The notes under the pieces: generated by a model
The model's database searches: none
Seen by the model: only the letters and a program-made list of their open reading frames with translations
What the model was told of the DNA's origin: nothing
Shown: piece after piece, positions 35,760 to 45,082 of the stretch
Layout: every line of letters starts with the position of its first letter
Numbering within the stretch: the first letter of the stretch is position 1
Translations under genes and position numbers: made by a program
From: Pseudomonas fluorescens
GTDB taxonomy: Bacteria > Pseudomonadota > Gammaproteobacteria > Pseudomonadales > Pseudomonadaceae
Direction: 5' to 3'
Length of the DNA: 64,000 bases
Assembly: GCF_902498195.1 (NCBI RefSeq)
Contig: NZ_CABVIY010000001.1
Coordinates: forward strand, 558,001 to 622,000

Positions 35760-35775
35760 TGGCACAAACACTGCA
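35760..35775 (+). promoter_or_regulatory. Sigma-54-like promoter of nirBD
   Basis: TGGCACAAACACTGCA keeps GG and GC 12 bases apart and TGGCAC at -24; the -12 element is CTGCA instead of TTGCA. Nitrogen-assimilation operons of Pseudomonas are commonly NtrC/sigma-54 controlled, which supports it. It would give a leader of about 190 bases. Confidence 0.6.
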
Positions 35776-35868
35776 TTCACCTTCTCAAGCCCATCCGAAC
35801 GCGATGGGCAGCCCTCTCGGTCAACGACGATCGATCAACCGCACAGGTCGTGGGCAATATCGGTGGAT

Positions 35869-35948
35869 CAGGCATGGCCGTCTGGTTTCAACACCGCAAA
35901 AGAACAGGCAAAGACGCCTGGAACCGCAAGGTTTCAGGCGTTTTTTTT
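35869..35948 (+). promoter_or_regulatory. nirB leader: ANTAR (NasT) two-hairpin target overlapping a terminator
   Basis: Hairpin P1 is CAGGC-ATGGCC-GTCTG (35869-35884) and hairpin P2 is CAGGC-AAAGAC-GCCTG (35905-35920). Both have a hexaloop with A at position 1 and G at position 4, the signature of ANTAR-protein targets. P2 shares its 3' half with a terminator stem (35914-35941, GCAA tetraloop, followed by a run of eight T). Binding of a NasT-type antiterminator to P1/P2 would prevent the terminator and allow nirB transcription in nitrate or nitrite. nasT itself is not in the window. Confidence 0.82.
35914..35948 (+). terminator. Intrinsic terminator (attenuator) in the nirB leader
   Basis: Stem ACGCCTGGAACC with GGTTTCAGGCGT (one G-U pair), GCAA loop, then eight T. 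It lies 32 bases before the nirB start and overlaps the second ANTAR hairpin, so it acts as an attenuator and not as the end of an upstream gene. Confidence 0.85.
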
Positions 35949-35979
35949 GCTTTTTGAACCGTGATGGGCAGGGTCGAAT

Positions 35980-38541
35980 ATGAATTCCAATGTAGCCACG
36001 TTGAACAAGCAGCAAACGCTGGTCGTGATCGGCAATGGCATGGTCGGACACCATTGTGTCGAACAGTTGATCGAGCGCGGGGCCCTTGGGCGGTATCGCT
36101 TGCACGTGTTCAGCGAAGAGCCGATGCGTGCCTACGACCGTGTGCACCTGTCCGAGTATTTCACCGGGCGCGATGCCGAATCGCTGGCACTGAGTGACGC
36201 CTCGCTGTACCAGACGCCCGGCGTCACCCTGCACCTGGGCGTGCCGGTACTGGAAATCGACCGCGAGCGCCGCCAGGTGATCACCGCCCAGGGGTGCGTG
36301 GCCTACGACAAACTGGTGCTGGCCACCGGCTCTTATCCGTTCGTGCCGCCGATTGAAGGCGCCGAAGGTGATTCGCGGCTGGTCTACCGCACCCTGGAAG
36401 ACCTCGACGCCATTCGCGTGGCGGCGACCCATGCGCGGCGCGGTGTGGTGGTCGGCGGTGGCCTGCTCGGCCTTGAAGCGGCCAACGCTTTGAAAAGCCT
36501 GGGCCTTGAAGCCCATGTGGTGGAATTCGCCCCGCGCCTGATGCCGGTGCAGCTGGATGATTTGGGCGGCCTGGCGCTCAAGGCGCAGATCGAGCGGCTG
36601 GGCGTCGGCGTGCACCTGTCCCGCGCCACGCAGTCGATCAGCGCGGGCGAGGACTATCGCTACCGGATGAATTTTGCCAACGACGAGTTCCTCGAAACCG
36701 ACCTGGTGGTGTTCTCCGCCGGCATCCGGGCCCAGGACGCATTGGCCCGTCAATGCGCGCTGGAGATCGGCCCGCGCGGTGGCGTGGTGATCGACGACAC
36801 TTGCTTGAGCTGCGACCCGCACATCTACGCCATTGGTGAATGCGCTTCATGGAACGGCAGCCTGTTCGGCCTGGTTGCCCCCGGCTACCAGATGGCGCGC
36901 AGCGTCGCGGCGCGGCTGTGTGACGACGTCGCCGAACCGTTCCGGGGCGCCGACATGTCGACCAAGCTCAAGCTGCTGGGGGTCGATGTCGGCTCCATCG
37001 GCGATGCCCACGCCAACACGCCGGGCGCGCGCAGTTATCAGTTCATCGACGAGACCACTGCCAGCTATCGGCGCCTGGTGGTCGACGCCACGGGCAAGCA
37101 CGTGCTCGGTGCAGTGCTGATCGGTGACAACAGCTATTACGACACGCTGCTGCAATACATGCAGAACGCGATTGCCTTGCCCGCCGAACCGGCCGCGCTG
37201 ATCCTGCCATCGTCCGAAGGCGCGCCGACCCTCGGCCCTGGCGCCTTGCCGGAAACCGCCACCGTCTGCTCGTGCCACAACGTGACCAAGGGCGCCATCT
37301 GCTCGGCCATCGACGGCGGCTGCACCGACCTCGGCCTGCTCAAGTCGCAGACCAAGGCCTGCACCGGCTGCGGCGGCTGCGCCGGGCTGCTCAAGCAAGT
37401 CTTCGAACATGAGCTGATTGCCCGTGGCGTCAGCGTCGATAAAAGCCTATGCGAACATTTCGCCTACACCCGCCAGGAGCTGTATGCGCTGGTGCGCGTG
37501 GAAGGGGTGATCAGCTTCGAAGAACTGCTGGCCAAGCATGGCCGTGGCCACACCGGTTGCGATGTGTGCAAGCCGGCCGTGGGCAATATTCTGGCCTCGT
37601 GCTGGAACCAGCCGATCATGGACCCCTCGCTGGTGCCATTGCAGGACACCAACGACACCTTCATGGCCAACATGCAGAAAAACGGCACTTACTCGGTGGT
37701 GCCGCGCATTCCCGGTGGCGAAATCACCGCCGACAAGTTGATTGCCATCGGCGTCGTCGCGAAGAAATACGACCTCTACACCAAGATCACTGGCGGCCAG
37801 CGCATCGACCTGTTTGGCGCGCAATTGCATCAATTGCCGGACATCTGGAGCGAGTTGATCGAGGCGGGTTTCGAAACCGGCCACGCCTACGGCAAGTCGA
37901 CCCGCACGGTGAAATCCTGCGTCGGCAGCACCTGGTGCCGTTACGGCGTGCAGGACAGCGTGCAGATGGCGCTGACAATCGAAGATCGCTACAAGGGCCT
38001 GCGCTCACCGCACAAGCTCAAGTTCGCGGTGTCCGGTTGCACCCGTGAATGCGCCGAGGCGCAAAGCAAGGACGTGGGCGTGATCGCCACCGAGAAAGGC
38101 TGGAACCTCTACATCGCCGGCAACGGCGGCATGCGTCCGCGCCACGCCGAGCTGTTCGCCACCGACCTGGACGACGCGACGCTGATCCGCTACATCGACC
38201 GTTTCCTGATGTTCTACATCCGTACCGCCGACAAATTGCAGCGCACCTCGGTGTGGCGCGAAAGCCTGGAGGGCGGCCTGGATTTCCTCAAGGACGTGAT
38301 CATCCACGACAGCCTGGGCCTGGGCGATGAGCTCGAGTCGCAGATGCAACTGGTGGTCAACCGTTACGAGTGCGAGTGGGCCAACGCCCTCAAGGACCCG
38401 GAAAAACTCAAGCGCTTCCGCACCTTCGTCAACGACAAACGCGCGGACCCGGACATCCACTTTGTCCAGGAACGCGGCCAACGGCGCCCGATCATGGCCG
38501 CCGAACTCAACCTGATCCCTGTTACCGAGGAGAGCGTCTGA
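35980..38541 (+). CDS. nirB: Assimilatory nitrite reductase [NAD(P)H] large subunit
   Basis: 853 residues with the full domain order: FAD/NAD(P)-binding oxidoreductase (about 12-300, with VVIGNGMVGHHCVEQL and GVVVGGGLLGLEAANAL), BFD-like [2Fe-2S] domain (Cys430, Cys432, Cys461, Cys464), ferredoxin-like half domain (about 555-620) and the sirohaem/[4Fe-4S] domain with Cys647, Cys653, Cys687 and Cys691. It reduces nitrite to ammonium in the cytosol for nitrogen assimilation. A sigma-54-like promoter and an ANTAR-type leader precede it. The stop overlaps the nirD start. Confidence 0.95.
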   Translation: MNSNVATLNKQQTLVVIGNGMVGHHCVEQLIERGALGRYRLHVFSEEPMRAYDRVHLSEYFTGRDAESLALSDASLYQTPGVTLHLGVPVLEIDRERRQVITAQGCVAYDKLVLATGSYPFVPPIEGAEGDSRLVYRTLEDLDAIRVAATHARRGVVVGGGLLGLEAANALKSLGLEAHVVEFAPRLMPVQLDDLGGLALKAQIERLGVGVHLSRATQSISAGEDYRYRMNFANDEFLETDLVVFSAGIRAQDALARQCALEIGPRGGVVIDDTCLSCDPHIYAIGECASWNGSLFGLVAPGYQMARSVAARLCDDVAEPFRGADMSTKLKLLGVDVGSIGDAHANTPGARSYQFIDETTASYRRLVVDATGKHVLGAVLIGDNSYYDTLLQYMQNAIALPAEPAALILPSSEGAPTLGPGALPETATVCSCHNVTKGAICSAIDGGCTDLGLLKSQTKACTGCGGCAGLLKQVFEHELIARGVSVDKSLCEHFAYTRQELYALVRVEGVISFEELLAKHGRGHTGCDVCKPAVGNILASCWNQPIMDPSLVPLQDTNDTFMANMQKNGTYSVVPRIPGGEITADKLIAIGVVAKKYDLYTKITGGQRIDLFGAQLHQLPDIWSELIEAGFETGHAYGKSTRTVKSCVGSTWCRYGVQDSVQMALTIEDRYKGLRSPHKLKFAVSGCTRECAEAQSKDVGVIATEKGWNLYIAGNGGMRPRHAELFATDLDDATLIRYIDRFLMFYIRTADKLQRTSVWRESLEGGLDFLKDVIIHDSLGLGDELESQMQLVVNRYECEWANALKDPEKLKRFRTFVNDKRADPDIHFVQERGQRRPIMAAELNLIPVTEESV

Positions 38542-38915
38542 TGAATCAGTCCAATACCCAACGCGTAGAAACCGGTTTGTCGGCGGTCTGGCAATCGGTG
38601 TGCAACCAGCAGGACCTGGTCAACGATTCGGGCGTGGTGGTGTGGCTGGACGGCGCGCAGGTGGCGCTGTTCTACCTGCCGGGCAGGGAGGGTCAAAACC
38701 TGTTCGCCATCGATAACCACGACCCGCAGTCCGGGGCCAATGTGATCGGTCGCGGCCTGGTCGGCAGCATCAAGGGCGACCTGGTGGTGGCGTCGCCGAT
38801 CTACAAGCAGCACTTTCGCCTGGAAGACGGCAGTTGCCTGGAATACCCGCAACAGCAGCTGCGGGTCTGGCCGGTGCGGTTGAACGAGGGCAGGGTGGAG
38901 GTCGCAGTCATGTGA
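38541..38915 (+). CDS. nirD: Nitrite reductase [NAD(P)H] small subunit
   Basis: 124 residues of the Rieske-like NirD fold, without the Cys and His ligands of a true Rieske cluster: SVCNQQDLVNDSGVVVWLDG, NLFAIDNHDPQSGANVIGRG and DLVVASPIYKQHFRLEDGSC are typical. The ATG overlaps the nirB stop by one base (TGATG), and the protein assembles with NirB. A REPIN follows the gene. Confidence 0.93.
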   Translation: MNQSNTQRVETGLSAVWQSVCNQQDLVNDSGVVVWLDGAQVALFYLPGREGQNLFAIDNHDPQSGANVIGRGLVGSIKGDLVVASPIYKQHFRLEDGSCLEYPQQQLRVWPVRLNEGRVEVAVM

Positions 38916-38927
38916 TCCCCCTGTAGG

Positions 38928-39023
38928 AGCGAGCCTGCTCGCGATGGACGTCAACGATAACGCGCCCCTGTCTGGATAAGCGCGTTGTCCGGGCGTTTTT
39001 CGCGAGCAGGCTCGCTCCTACAG
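38928..39023. repeat. REPIN after nirD
   Basis: CTGTAGGAGCGAGCCTGCTC at the left and GAGCAGGCTCGCTCCTACAG inverted at the right; it could protect the 3' end of the nirBD transcript. Confidence 0.87.
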
Positions 39024-39042
39024 AAGAGCGTTCAAACCAACC

Positions 39043-39474
39043 TTAGGATTTGAACGCTTGTCGTCCTACCAGTACCCATTTCCCGTGTTGTTTCTGCCAG
39101 ACCTGGAAGTTCTCGATTTCGGTTGGAACCAGCCCTTCGGGCTTGATCGCCTGCGCCGAAAAGTGATGGCGAACCAGTGCAACGTCCCCGGAAACGGTGA
39201 TGGTCTGGTTCTGCGTCTCAATGCTCTTGAACGCGCTTTTGCCGGTTTCGATGTCGGAAATGAAATCCTTCTTGCCCTGAATTTTACCGCTGGAATGCCC
39301 GTAGGTCAGGTTGTCGGCGGTCAGCGCCTGAAGCTGCGCGATGTTCTTGTGCAGCATCGCGTCGGTCAGGTGGTCGACGGCTTGCGCCACATCCTTGTCA
39401 CTCGAAGCGGAGGCGGCGACGACATAGCCGCTGAACAGGCAGAGAAAACCGACCAGCACTTTAACTTTTTTCAT
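39043..39474 (-). CDS. Exported NTF2-like (SnoaL/DUF4440-type) protein
   Basis: 143 residues with a signal peptide (MKKVKVLVGFLCLFSGYVVA, cleaved near ASAS). The mature part has the DUF4440 pattern: a helix AVDHLTDAMLHKNIAQLQAL, LTYGHSSGKIQGKKDFISDI and the closing NFQVWQKQHGKWVLVGRQAF. Proteins of this fold bind small ligands or act as isomerases; no function can be assigned. It stands alone on the minus strand, convergent with nirD. Confidence 0.8.
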   Translation of the reverse strand: MKKVKVLVGFLCLFSGYVVAASASSDKDVAQAVDHLTDAMLHKNIAQLQALTADNLTYGHSSGKIQGKKDFISDIETGKSAFKSIETQNQTITVSGDVALVRHHFSAQAIKPEGLVPTEIENFQVWQKQHGKWVLVGRQAFKS

Positions 39475-39693
39475 GGGTGTTTCCTTGTTGTTGTAGGTTG
39501 TCGTACAACCTAACAGATTTCGCCTGGATTGGAAGATGGCAGGTGGGGGATTGATCGCGGGCGACACCTACCGCATGTCGCCTAATCGCCAAAACCGCTG
39601 GCCGTTCTTTCAGTAACTGTCGGGCCCCGCCGATAACCTTTTCAGCAATGGGCTTCGGCCACCTGACAAACGTGCGAAAAGAGGAACCACAGA

Positions 39694-41307
39694 GTGTCCA
39701 TAAAACTGCGTTTACTGTTGCTGATCGGTACCAGCGTGCTGACTGCCCTGATCATGGGCCTGGTCAGTTACCTGGGAAATGGCCAGATGGCCGAAGCAGT
39801 GCAGGACAATGACGTCGGCATGGCCGCGCTGCGCAATCACCTTGAAGCCGACATGATGCATGACGCGCTGCGTGCCGATGTGTTGTCGGCGATGCTCGTG
39901 GGCCTGGGCAAAAGCACCAGCAGCCAGGCCGAGGTGCGCAGCTCCATCGACGAGCACACCGCACACTTTCGAGCAGTGCTCGGCGAAAACCTCAAGTTGC
40001 CGGTCAACGACACCCTCAAGACCGCACTGAAGCAAATCAAGCCCAGCCTCGATACCTACATCGGCGCCGCCGAGCGCATCGTCGGCCTGGCCCTGGAAAA
40101 CCCCGACGCCGCACAGAAAGAACTGAGCAACTTCAACAGCGCGTTCAGCCAGCTGGAAGACCAGATGGCGGCCCTCAGCGAATTGATTGAAAGCAACACG
40201 CAGCAGACCAGCGAGGGCACCCGGCAAGCCATCAGCAACGCCAACATCGCCCTCGGTGTCGTGCTCATCGTCAGCCTGTTGCTGCTGTTGGCCCAGGGGC
40301 GCTGGGTGACCCTGAGCATCATGGGGCCGTTGCGCACGGCCAGCCGCATCGCCGACAGCATCGCCCATGGCAACCTGAGCGAGCCGATTGTCGAGACCGA
40401 TCGGCAGGACGAAGCCAGCCGCTTGATCCGCAGCCTGGCCACCATGCAGCGCGATTTGCGCGGCATGATCGAAGTGGTGCGCAGCAACGCCCATGGCGTC
40501 AGTGGCATGAGCGAGCGCTTGAGCGACGGCTGCCACGAGGTCGCGGGCAGCAGCCAGCAACAAAGCGTCGCCGCCAGCACCATGGCCGCCGCCGCCAGCG
40601 AAATGACCGCGAGCATCGAGGAAATCACCCGGCATGCCGAGCGCGCGCTGAACATGGCCAATCAGGCGGAAGCCCTGGCCAAGGACGGTGGACGGGTGAT
40701 CCATCAGGTGGTCAACGACATGGACGGCATCGCCCGTTCGGCGCAGCAGTCGGCGCAGGTGATCCGCACGCTGGACAAGGAGTCCGAAGGGATTTTCAGC
40801 ATCATCCAGGTGATCAAGGGCATTGCCGATCAGACCAACCTGCTGGCGCTCAACGCCGCCATCGAGGCCGCCCGCGCCGGTGAACAGGGACGCGGGTTTG
40901 CCGTGGTGGCCGACGAGGTGCGCAGCCTCGCCGGACGCACCAGCGCCTCCACCCAGGAAATCGCCAGCATGGTCTCGCGCATCCAGCAAAGCACCCGCGA
41001 AGCGGTGACCAGCATGGAGGCGGGCGTGGCTCAGGTCGACAAAGGCATGGCCGTGACCGCCGACGTCGAACGCGCCATCCGCGAAATCCTCGACGCCACG
41101 CTCAGCACCACGCAACTGGTCAACGACATCAGCCGCACCATCGGCGAACAGAGCCTGGCCAGCAATGAAATCGCCCATCAGGTGGAGATGATTGCCGGCA
41201 TGTCCGAAGGCAACAGCAAGGTGATCGGGCAGACCGCTTCGACCACGGATGAGTTGTCTTTATTGGCAGGGAAGCTGTCGCAGTCGGTGGATCGGTTCAG
41301 GCTCTGA
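39694..41307 (+). CDS. Methyl-accepting chemotaxis protein
   Basis: 537 residues, GTG start behind GAGGAA. First membrane helix about 5-28, a short helical periplasmic domain of about 150 residues (four-helix-bundle type, rich in Ala, Leu and Glu), second helix about 186-206, HAMP about 207-260, then a long signalling domain with the conserved tip [20 protein letters not shown] and [20 protein letters not shown]. There is no C-terminal pentapeptide for CheR docking. The ligand is unknown. Confidence 0.93.
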   Translation: MSIKLRLLLLIGTSVLTALIMGLVSYLGNGQMAEAVQDNDVGMAALRNHLEADMMHDALRADVLSAMLVGLGKSTSSQAEVRSSIDEHTAHFRAVLGENLKLPVNDTLKTALKQIKPSLDTYIGAAERIVGLALENPDAAQKELSNFNSAFSQLEDQMAALSELIESNTQQTSEGTRQAISNANIALGVVLIVSLLLLLAQGRWVTLSIMGPLRTASRIADSIAHGNLSEPIVETDRQDEASRLIRSLATMQRDLRGMIEVVRSNAHGVSGMSERLSDGCHEVAGSSQQQSVAASTMAAAASEMTASIEEITRHAERALNMANQAEALAKDGGRVIHQVVNDMDGIARSAQQSAQVIRTLDKESEGIFSIIQVIKGIADQTNLLALNAAIEAARAGEQGRGFAVVADEVRSLAGRTSASTQEIASMVSRIQQSTREAVTSMEAGVAQVDKGMAVTADVERAIREILDATLSTTQLVNDISRTIGEQSLASNEIAHQVEMIAGMSEGNSKVIGQTASTTDELSLLAGKLSQSVDRFRL

Positions 41308-41340
41308 TCCATCCTTTCAATGTGTATTGCCCTTAAGACC

Positions 41341-41419
41341 TCCTTCGCGAGCAGGCTCGCTCCCACAGTGGACTTGTGAACACAGGACCCTTGTGGGAGC
41401 GGGCTTGCTCGCGAAGGGG
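41341..41419. repeat. REPIN (inverted order) after the chemoreceptor gene
   Basis: CGCGAGCAGGCTCGCTCCCA and GTGGGAGCGGGCTTGCTCGC facing each other with a 30-base centre. The two halves belong to slightly different REP variants. Confidence 0.82.
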
Positions 41420-41483
41420 CCGTCCGTGAATGCCCGGATTTCACGGACTACACGGAAGCTTCCTGTTCGTCTGAAATTCACGA

Positions 41484-41513
41484 CAATGTTTTTATGTGAT
41501 GAAAAAAACATTG
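41484..41513. promoter_or_regulatory. Inverted repeat upstream of the ABC importer operon
   Basis: CAATGTTTTT and AAAAACATTG form perfect 10-bp arms around a 10-base AT-rich centre, about 160 bases upstream of the binding-protein start. It may be an operator; a hairpin in a leader is also possible. The remaining intergenic DNA up to 41673 shows no gene. Confidence 0.35.
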
Positions 41514-41673
41514 CAATGCGATCTGCATGCTGTGAATATGTTCGTGCGAATTCAAAAAAACAAAATCGCATGCGGCGCTGATCCCGGTCAGGCCATAACA
41601 AAAACGACATAAACACAGGCTTGAAGCCGGCTCTGCCCCTGGCCGGACTTTTCAGCGAAGGAGAGCCTCTCCC

Positions 41674-43254
41674 GTGAATCGCATACTCAACAGATCTCTG
41701 AGTGTCACCCTGCAAGCGCTCGGCGTGGTCGCGCTCAGCGCCGCCGTGGCGCAGGCCCAGGCCGATAGCACATTGCGCGTCGGCCTCAACGCCGACATCC
41801 GCAGCACCGAGCCGGGCGTCAACCGTGACGAAAACACCGATACCGTCATGCTGCACATTGTCGAAGGCCTGGTGGCCCATCGCGAGGACGCCTCCGTCGG
41901 CCCGCTGTTGGCCAGGGAGGTTCAGGTGTCCGATGACGGCTTGACCTACACCTTCAAGCTGCGCGAAGGGGTGCGCTTCCACAATGGCGCGACGATGAGC
42001 GCCGCCGACGTCAAATGGACCTGGTCGCATTACCTCAACCCGCAGACCCAATGGCGCTGCCTGGCGGAGTTCGATGGTCGCGGCGGGGCGAAAATCACCA
42101 GCATCACCACCCCCGATCCGCTGACCGTGGTGTTCCAGCTCGACCAGCCCAGCGGACTGTTCCTGGCGTCGATGGCCCGGCCGGATTGCGGCGGTGGCGG
42201 CATCTTGCACCCGGATTCGGTCGCGGCGGACGGGCGCTGGAAGGCGCCGATCGGCACCGGCCCGTTCAGCCTCGCACAGTGGAACCCGGGCCAGTCCGTG
42301 GAGCTGGCGCGCTTCAAGGATTACAGCGCCCGTGACGAGGCCGGCCCCGACGGTTTTACCGGCAAGAAGCAGGCACTGGTCGACACCGTGCGCTTCATGA
42401 TCATTCCCGATGCCGCGTCGGCCAAGGCGGCCTTGCTGTCGAACAACATCGACCTGCTGCCGGACATCACCGCCAGTGACGCCCAGGAAGTCAAGGCGCT
42501 GCCGGGCATCCAGGTGTCGGTCAGCCCGATCATGGCGATCTGCGGCCTGCTGTTCCAGACCAACGACCCCCTGCTCAAGGACGTGCGCATCCGCCAGGCC
42601 ATCGCCCATTCGCTGGACTACGGGCAAATGGTCACCGCCCTGTCCAACGGCCTGTCGGAGCCTAACAACTCGGCGATCCCACAAACCAGTCCGTTCTATG
42701 ACACCGCCGCCAGACAGGGCTACCGCTACGACCCGCAAGAGGCCCAGCGTCTGCTGAAAGAGGCCGGTTACCACGGCCAGCCGATCAAGATGATCGTCAA
42801 CAAACGCTACCAGCAGATGTTCGACATGGGCGTGCTCAGTCAGGCCATGGCCCAGGCCACCGGTTTGAACATCGAGATGGAAACCCTGGAGTGGGGCACG
42901 CAACTGGAGCGTTACCAGAGCGGCAACTACCAGATGATGTCGTTCTCCTATTCGTCGCGACTGGACCCGGCGCTGGGCTTCGATTCGCTGATGGGCGACA
43001 AGAGCAAGGAGCCGCGCAAGGTCTGGGATAACCCGCAGGCCCAGGCGTTGCTGCGTGACGCCGTGCGCCAGAGCGACACCGGCAAGCGCCAGGCATTGTT
43101 CGACCAGTTGCACCGGATGATGATGCAGGACGCGCCGATGGTGATCATTTACAACGGCACCATCATTGGCGGGCTGCGCGACAGCGTGCGCGGCTACCAC
43201 TCCTGGCCGGTGGCCAAGCCGCGACTGTGGGGCGTCAGCCTCGCGGCCAAGTAA
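41674..43254 (+). CDS. Peptide-type ABC transporter substrate-binding protein (SBP family 5)
   Basis: 526 residues, GTG start behind GGAG, with a signal peptide ending VAQAQA. Family-5 (DppA/OppA) features are STLRVGLNADIRSTEPGVNRD, GLVAHREDASVGPLLAREVQ and RFHNGATMSAADVKWTWSHY. It binds an oligopeptide-like or amide ligand in the periplasm. It heads a four-gene importer operon (binding protein, two permeases, fused ATPase). Confidence 0.92.
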   Translation: MNRILNRSLSVTLQALGVVALSAAVAQAQADSTLRVGLNADIRSTEPGVNRDENTDTVMLHIVEGLVAHREDASVGPLLAREVQVSDDGLTYTFKLREGVRFHNGATMSAADVKWTWSHYLNPQTQWRCLAEFDGRGGAKITSITTPDPLTVVFQLDQPSGLFLASMARPDCGGGGILHPDSVAADGRWKAPIGTGPFSLAQWNPGQSVELARFKDYSARDEAGPDGFTGKKQALVDTVRFMIIPDAASAKAALLSNNIDLLPDITASDAQEVKALPGIQVSVSPIMAICGLLFQTNDPLLKDVRIRQAIAHSLDYGQMVTALSNGLSEPNNSAIPQTSPFYDTAARQGYRYDPQEAQRLLKEAGYHGQPIKMIVNKRYQQMFDMGVLSQAMAQATGLNIEMETLEWGTQLERYQSGNYQMMSFSYSSRLDPALGFDSLMGDKSKEPRKVWDNPQAQALLRDAVRQSDTGKRQALFDQLHRMMMQDAPMVIIYNGTIIGGLRDSVRGYHSWPVAKPRLWGVSLAAK

Positions 43255-43268
43255 GGCGGAGCCTGATC

Positions 43269-44210
43269 ATGTTGCGTTTTATCCTGCAAAAACTCGGGAT
43301 GGCGATACCGACCCTGTTGCTGATTTCGGTGATGGTGTTCGCGTTGATTCGCCTGATCCCCGGCGACCCGGCGCTGCTGATGCTCGGCGATATGGCCGAC
43401 CCGCAGAGCCTGGCCGACATGCGCCGTAACCTGGGGCTGGATCACACGCTGGTGACCCAGTTCCTGATCTGGTTCAAGGCCGTCCTCAGCGGCGACCTGG
43501 GTTTCTCGATCAGCACCCGGCAGGCGGTATTGCCGCTGATCCTGGACCGGTTCAGTGTCAGCGCCGTCATCGTGCTGGTGGCGGTGTTGCTGGCCACGCT
43601 GATCGCGGTGCCGGTCGGCCTGATCGCCGCCTGGAAACAGAACAGCGCCCTGGACCTGGGGCTGGTGACCACGGCCACCTTGCTGTTGTCGATCCCCAGC
43701 TTCTGGCTCGGGCTGCTGTTGCTTCACGCCTTTGGCATCAAGCTCGGCTGGTTGCCGGTGGTGGGTTACGTGAGTTTTGCCCAGGCGCCGTGGCAAGCCA
43801 TGAGCTTCCTGGTGCTGCCGGTGGTAACCCTGACGCTGGTGGAGCTGGGCGCGATCACCCGCATGGCCCGGGCCAGCACCATTGAAGTGTTGCGCCTGGA
43901 GTACATCGCCCATGCCCGTGCCAAGGGCTTGTCCGAGCGTGCGGTGTTGTGGCGGCATGCCTTGCCTAACGCCTTTGCGCCGACCTGGACCCTGGTCGGG
44001 CTGATCCTCGGCAACCTGCTCGGCGGCATTGCGGTGCTGGAAACCGTGTTCACCCTGCCGGGCATCGGCCGGCTGATGGTCGACTCGATTTTCGCCCGCG
44101 ACTACCCGGTGCTGCAGGGGTGCCTGTTGCTGATCACCTTCATCTATGTGCTGGTCAACCTTTGCGTGGATCTGCTCTACCCACTGTTCGATCCAAGGGT
44201 GAAGTTATGA
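43269..44210 (+). CDS. ABC transporter permease (DppB-like)
   Basis: 313 residues with six hydrophobic helices. The start MLRFILQKLGMAIPTLLLIS and LGLDHTLVTQFLIWFKAVLS are typical of DppB/GsiC permeases; the EAA-loop region is ARASTIEVLRLEYIAHARAK followed by GLSERAVL. It forms the channel with the next permease. The stop overlaps the start of the next gene. Confidence 0.92.
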   Translation: MLRFILQKLGMAIPTLLLISVMVFALIRLIPGDPALLMLGDMADPQSLADMRRNLGLDHTLVTQFLIWFKAVLSGDLGFSISTRQAVLPLILDRFSVSAVIVLVAVLLATLIAVPVGLIAAWKQNSALDLGLVTTATLLLSIPSFWLGLLLLHAFGIKLGWLPVVGYVSFAQAPWQAMSFLVLPVVTLTLVELGAITRMARASTIEVLRLEYIAHARAKGLSERAVLWRHALPNAFAPTWTLVGLILGNLLGGIAVLETVFTLPGIGRLMVDSIFARDYPVLQGCLLLITFIYVLVNLCVDLLYPLFDPRVKL

Positions 44211-45082
44211 GTTCGAATATCCCTTCGGCCCCTTTCGTGGGCGCCGCGAGCCCACCGCTCAAGAAACCGCGCGCCTGGCCACCGGCCAACGCGCTGATCG
44301 GCGGCGGCCTGTTGCTGATCCTGATTGTCCTGGCGCTGCTGGGGCTGGTCTGGACCCCGTTCGATCCGCTGCGCATCGACCTGGTGTCGCGCTTTCAGTC
44401 GCCCTCGGCCGTGCATTGGCTGGGCACCGACGAGTTCGGTCGCGATGTGCTCAGCCGCTTGCTGATCGGTGCCCGCACCAGCCTGTGGATCAGCCTGCTG
44501 ACCGTCACGGTCGCCGTCGTCGCCGGGACGCTGATCGGCATGCTCGCCGGCTACTTGCGCGGCTGGACCGACCGGTTGCTGATGATGTTCAACGATGCGT
44601 TGCTGGCGTTTCCGGGGATCCTCATGGCCCTGGGCATCATGGCGATCATCGGCGCCAGCAAGTACGGCATCGTCCTGGCGCTGGGCATCGCCTACACGCC
44701 GTCGGTGGTGCGCGTGGTGCGCGGCACGGTGCTGTCGCTGCGTGAGCTGGAGTACATCGAAGCCTCGCGGGTGATCGGCAACTCCGAGCTGTACACCATG
44801 CTGCGGCACATCGCGCCCAATTGCCTGGCACCGCTCTGTGTGCTGGCCACCAGCATGTTCGGCTGGGCGCTGCTCTCGGAAAGTGCGCTGAGCTTCCTCG
44901 GCCTGGGCGTGCCGCCGCCGGCGGCCACCTGGGGCAACATGCTCGCCACGAGCCGCCCCTACATCGCCTCGGCCCCCTGGCTGGGCGTGTTCCCGGGGCT
45001 GTTCATCTGCCTGGCGCTGTTGGCTATCAATCTGTTCGGCGACGCACTGCGTGATCGTCTCGACCCCCGGATGAGGAAATGA
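44207..45082 (+). CDS. ABC transporter permease (DppC-like)
   Basis: 291 residues. Typical DppC features: DPLRIDLVSRFQSPSAVHWL, GTDEFGRDVLSRLLIGARTS and the EAA loop YIEASRVIGNSELYTMLRHI. Six helices. The start overlaps the previous stop (ATGA) and the stop overlaps the ATPase start. Confidence 0.92.
   Translation: MSSNIPSAPFVGAASPPLKKPRAWPPANALIGGGLLLILIVLALLGLVWTPFDPLRIDLVSRFQSPSAVHWLGTDEFGRDVLSRLLIGARTSLWISLLTVTVAVVAGTLIGMLAGYLRGWTDRLLMMFNDALLAFPGILMALGIMAIIGASKYGIVLALGIAYTPSVVRVVRGTVLSLRELEYIEASRVIGNSELYTMLRHIAPNCLAPLCVLATSMFGWALLSESALSFLGLGVPPPAATWGNMLATSRPYIASAPWLGVFPGLFICLALLAINLFGDALRDRLDPRMRK

Noticed and set aside
35517..35983. Short overlapping frames upstream of nirB
   Set aside because: The region contains a promoter, antitermination hairpins and a terminator; no frame has a good ribosome site and hydrophobic or domain pattern.
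39712..41178. 488-codon minus-strand frame opposite the chemoreceptor gene
   Set aside because: Antisense shadow, His/Gln/Ala-rich, no motif.
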